DNA from: Amyelois transitella
Lineage: Eukaryota > Arthropoda > Insecta > Lepidoptera > Pyralidae
Length of the DNA stretch: 64,000 nucleotides
NCBI RefSeq assembly: GCF_032362555.1
Contig: NC_083513.1
Span: forward strand, 1,736,001 to 1,800,000
Reading direction: 5' to 3'
In this document: positions 60,735-64,000 of the stretch, in pieces
Layout of the letters: each line of letters starts with the position of its first letter
Numbering within the stretch: the first letter of the stretch is position 1
The notes under the pieces: generated by a model
Told to the model about the DNA's origin: nothing
What the model saw: only the letters and a program-made list of their open reading frames with translations
The model's database searches: none
Translations under genes and position numbers: made by a program

Positions 60735-60850
60735 ATACATATAATCACGTCTATATCCCTTGCTGGGTAGACAGAGCCAACAGTTGGCATCAATAGTCTT
60801 TAAAAAGACTGATTAGCCACGTTCAGCTATATGGCTAAATGGTACAATCG
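60735..60850 (-). repeat. Family A 3' half, reverse
   Basis: catacatataatcacgtcta then ttgctgggtagacagagcca; truncated after gttcagctatatggct. The stretch 60246-60734 has only a doubtful minus-strand frame (see rejected items). Confidence 0.78.
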
Positions 60851-61964
60851 AGAGACAAGGCAAAGGATAACCTGTTTTAAATTCCTTTGAATATAGTTTG
60901 TTTCAAAATAAAGGGTAGATAGGAAAAATGTTTAAAAACAATAATAATTTCACAAGAGGTTTATTAAACTTAAGACTAGTATACAAAGCACTTGTCACAA
61001 TTACTGGTGCTGAGCGCGAGACTAAATCAAAAAGTGGTATTTGAATGTTTGAAATAAATAGTAATAATACCTATACGCAAAATTTCACTGATAAATAAAA
61101 TGTTAAGTTAAAATAAATTACATAAATAATTCTGAACAACAGGGTTATAGTCAACCTATGTTAAATTTACACTTTAGCAGCCTATTTAAAAAAAATACAT
61201 GTTTATAGTTTTAGAAAAACTGATGTTCTTACTGTTCGGAAGAATACATTATCTTTTTATCCAGAATTCTTTATTCACGTTTAGTTCTACTTTTATGGGA
61301 TTTCATCTTCTTCATTTTCTTATCCAAAAATATGTTTGCAATGTAAGAGCGATTATTTTTAATATTTATACAAATGAAAACCTTAGGAAAACACAGAAAC
61401 CTATTTATCACAAAAAATATACCTATACACAGAATTGTTAAAAGTTCACCCCGACTCACGCTTAGCCGATGTAATTATTTTATCAACCGTTATTATTCTT
61501 AATATCTTAAACAGGAAACGTATTGTAATAAGGCCAGAAAGTCTTAAATAAGATAAGCGTACATTAAGTTAAAAATCTATTTATGTCTTCAAATGTCTAA
61601 CAATTAAGTCACTAATTAAAAGTATCAGAAGTTTCAACAATGTACAAACTTAAAAAACCATAAAATTAATTCACAGCTAAGATATTAAATTAACAGAATA
61701 TTTTCTAAATGGCTTGGCCGAAATGTAAAAATATAGTTCACTTTTATTTCATCATATGACTTATTTTTGCATTGCACTGGAGCAGATACTTAATCTACAA
61801 TTTTTGTACACTTATCTCAAATTGCATATCAGTTGTAATAATTGATGTAACTAACAATTCATTTATTACGACACTTACTTAAAGTTTGCTGTAGGACGCA
61901 TTACCTGTATAAAGTAAAAAAATATATATTATGAATCTTGATCACTTAATGCATCTGTCACATC
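60851..61964. other. AT-rich intergenic or intronic sequence
   Basis: No gene or repeat recognised over 1.1 kb. Confidence 0.4.
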
Positions 61965-62535
61965 ACCTGTTTATCCCCGACGAGGTAGACAAAGCCTACA
62001 GTCTCGAAAAGATTAGAAGGTTCAGCAGTATGCCTTTGAGACTGGTGGAATTGAGATTCAAATAGTGACAGGTTGCTAGCCCATCGTCTACAAGAGGAAT
62101 CCCAATTTTATAAGCCTATCTCTCAGTCGCCTTTCACGACATCCATGGGAAGGAAATAGAGTGGGTCCTATTCTTTTTTCAATTAGTTCCCGTTCCCGGA
62201 CCTTGGAATATATATTTATCCCAGTTTCCGGAACTATATATGCCGTATAATATCTTATTTCAGTGCCGTGTGGTTTCCGGCACCATTAGAAAAGAAAGAA
62301 TAGGACCACTACATCTCTTTCCCATGGATGTCGTAAAAGGCAACTAAGGTATAGGCTTCTAAACTTGGGATTCTTCTTTTAGGCGACAGACTAGCAACCT
62401 GTCACTATTTGAATCTCAATTCTATCATTAAGCCAAACAGCTAAACGTGGCCTATTAGTCTTTTTAAGACTGTTGGCTAGACTGTTGGCTCTGTCTACCC
62501 CGCAAGGAGTATGGACGTGATTATATGTATGTATC
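61965..62535. repeat. Two family A copies facing each other
   Basis: A reverse copy (61965-62200) and a forward full-length copy (62262-62535, from gtgccgtgtggtttccggc to gtgattatatgtatgtat). The second has a short internal duplication (gactgttggctagactgttggct) and ends 14 bp from an exon. Confidence 0.85.
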
Positions 62536-62548
62536 TTATTTAACTTAC

Positions 62549-62738
62549 CGTCTCCCTCTCACTACAACGGCGCCGCAGACTCTGCCATGTAGCTCCTGAC
62601 GCCGCTGAACATGAAAGGCGGGAACTTGGCCGGCGTGATGTCGAACTGGGTCCGCTGATCGCGCCGCGTGCAGATGGAGTACCCGCGCCACGCCAGCTGG
62701 AAGTTGCGCCTGCTCCGCACGTCTCGGAGTTCCAATTC
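62549..62738 (-). CDS. Unidentified terminal coding exon, partial gene
   Basis: A GC-rich minus-strand segment in AT-rich flanks, with acceptor ccgtaatcag before 62738 and a donor-like gtaagt after 62549. The open frame encodes ELELRDVRSRRNFQLAWRGY, SICTRRDQRTQFDITP then AKFPPFMFSGVRSYMAESAA, then PL and TAG (62564-62562), immediately followed by TGA. I do not recognise the family. Composition and boundaries argue for a real exon whose upstream part lies beyond the window. The stop is 13 bases before the donor, so either the 3'UTR is spliced or the donor is not used. Confidence 0.55.
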
Positions 62739-62777
62739 CTGATTACGGAAAAGGAAAATATTTGAAGTCATGTTATA

Positions 62778-64000
62778 CATTCAGTCAGAAAAGTATCGGG
62801 AATGGATTATTTATTTGTGGTTCCAAATTCAAATTTTTGTTCTTTTTGTTGTTGTTAGATTGGCACAACTGTTTTCCATTTTGGCGCGGAGTTAGAGTTG
62901 CATCTGTTGTTTACATTAAATACAGTGCTATTTTTAGTTATATCATATCTAGTGTGTATTGCTAATTTCATAATGGATAAAAACATCGAACAAAGAGTTT
63001 GTCTTAAATTTTGCATTGCCAATGGAATATCGTGTTCGGAGTCACTGAAAATGTTACAGAAGGCTTACGGTGAATCGACTTTATCAAAAACTCGTGCTTA
63101 TGAGTGGTACAAAGCGTTCAAAAGCGGTCGAGATGTGATGGAAGATTTGCCTCGCTCTGGTAGGCCATCAACGTCTGCAACTGAAGTTAACATCGCAAAA
63201 GTGAAGGAAATAGTGACTGAAAATCCTCATTCAACTTTGAGAGAGATAGCCACCGAACTTTCTGTATCTCACGAGTCGATCCGTACCATTTTAACTAATA
63301 ATTTGGGTATGAAACATGTTGCCGCTCGGCTAGTCCCAAAAGACCTGAATTTTTTTCAAAAACTCAATCGCATGAGAGTCGCTGAGGACATGCTAGAACG
63401 AGTCAATTCCGACCCAACATTCATGAAACGCATTGTTACTGGTGACGAGACGTGGGTTTACGAGTTTGACATGCAAACTAGTCAACAAGCTTCGGAGTGG
63501 CGCCTTCCAACTGAACCGAAACCGAAAAAACCACGCCAAAGTCGTTCAAAAGTCAAAGTCATGTTGACTGTTTTCTTTGACTATCGCGGTGTTGTGCACT
63601 CGGAATTCTTGCCGGAAGGTCGAACGGTAAATAAGGAATATTATTTGAGTGTTATGCGGCGTTTAAGAGAGCAAATCCGACGAAAAAGGCCAGATTTGTG
63701 GAAAGAAAATTCTTGGATTTTGCACCATGATAATGCACCTTCGCACAAGGCCATCATTGTGAACGAATTTTTAACCAAACACTCAACAAATACCATCGAG
63801 CAACCACCATATTCACCAGATATGGCTCCAGCCGACTTTTTTCTTGTTCCTAAACTCAAATTACCACTTCGTGGCACCCGTTTTCAATCGGTAGAAGACA
63901 TAAAAGAGAATTCGCGGCGAGAACTGACCTCAATTCCGGAAACAGCGTTTAAAAAATGTTTAGATGATTGGATTATTCGTTGGTGTAAGTGTATCGTTTC
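62778..64000 (+). mobile_element. mariner transposon, 3' end beyond the window
   Basis: The left end is probably at about 62778 (cattcagtcagaaaagtatc), just after a TA dinucleotide, the mariner target. About 195 bp of leader precedes the transposase. The right inverted repeat is outside the window, so the ends cannot be paired here. Confidence 0.7.
62973..64000 (+). CDS. mariner transposase, open to the window edge
   Basis: Cut-and-paste DNA transposase acting at TA sites in the nucleus. The frame runs from ATG 62973 without a stop for 342 codons to the last base; mariner transposases are about 345-350 aa, so nearly all is present. N-terminal helix-turn-helix region: IEQRVCLKFCIANGISCSES, SKTRAYEWYKAFKSGRD and DLPRSGRPST, then TLREIATELSVSHESIRTIL. 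Catalytic motifs: TGDETWVYEFD, WILHHDNAPSHKA, YSPDMAPADFFLVPKLK. The second and third aspartates are separated by 34 residues (DD34D), the mariner signature. All three catalytic positions are kept, so it may be active or only recently inactive. Subfamily not assigned. Confidence 0.92.
   Translation, partial: MDKNIEQRVCLKFCIANGISCSESLKMLQKAYGESTLSKTRAYEWYKAFKSGRDVMEDLPRSGRPSTSATEVNIAKVKEIVTENPHSTLREIATELSVSHESIRTILTNNLGMKHVAARLVPKDLNFFQKLNRMRVAEDMLERVNSDPTFMKRIVTGDETWVYEFDMQTSQQASEWRLPTEPKPKKPRQSRSKVKVMLTVFFDYRGVVHSEFLPEGRTVNKEYYLSVMRRLREQIRRKRPDLWKENSWILHHDNAPSHKAIIVNEFLTKHSTNTIEQPPYSPDMAPADFFLVPKLKLPLRGTRFQSVEDIKENSRRELTSIPETAFKKCLDDWIIRWCKCIV

Overview
The window is nuclear DNA from an insect, most likely a moth or butterfly (Lepidoptera). 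It is AT-rich, with short GC-rich exons in long introns. The interspersed repeats are of kinds I associate with Lepidoptera: tRNA-derived SINEs, Helitrons ending in CTAG between A and T, a very abundant ~260 bp SINE-like repeat with a (TATG)n tail, and a mariner. No bacterial, organellar or viral gene was seen, and I cannot name the species.

Three conserved genes carry most of the coding sequence. (1) 566-2245, plus strand: the last three coding exons of SF3A1, the U2 snRNP SF3a subunit, covering its ubiquitin-like domain and basic tail. (2) 3503-13843, minus strand: a complete 11-exon xylulokinase gene (XYLB, 530 aa by my splice model), tail-to-tail with SF3A1. (3) 19962-58613, plus strand: a complete 19-exon type V diacylglycerol kinase (DGK theta), with three C1 domains, two RA-like segments and the bipartite kinase domain, about 966 aa. 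Its first intron is 21.4 kb. All DGK and XYLB splice junctions were checked for GT/AG and codon phase; both models keep an open frame throughout. At the right edge are one unidentified minus-strand terminal exon (62549-62738) and an open mariner transposase frame (62973 to the window end).

The rest is repeats and introns. I call the commonest repeat family A (about 30 copies; forward runs from a gtgccgtgtgg hairpin to a tatg tail). Family B is the 3' end of a non-LTR retrotransposon whose tail resembles that of family A. There are also tRNA-SINEs, another LINE 3' tail family, several non-autonomous Helitrons, a piggyBac-like MITE with TTAA target sites, and a jockey-like LINE fragment inserted in a family A copy.

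The most unusual local theme is repeated duplication of exon edges: a 131 bp array at a DGK C1 exon, a 148 bp array at XYLB exon 7, older fragments of XYLB exons 4, 5 and possibly 11, and a duplicated start of the DGK last exon that predicts two alternative C-termini. The DGK first intron also holds five full TGACGTCA sites outside known repeats, two of them in related ~70 bp segments. No wholly new multi-gene system is visible.
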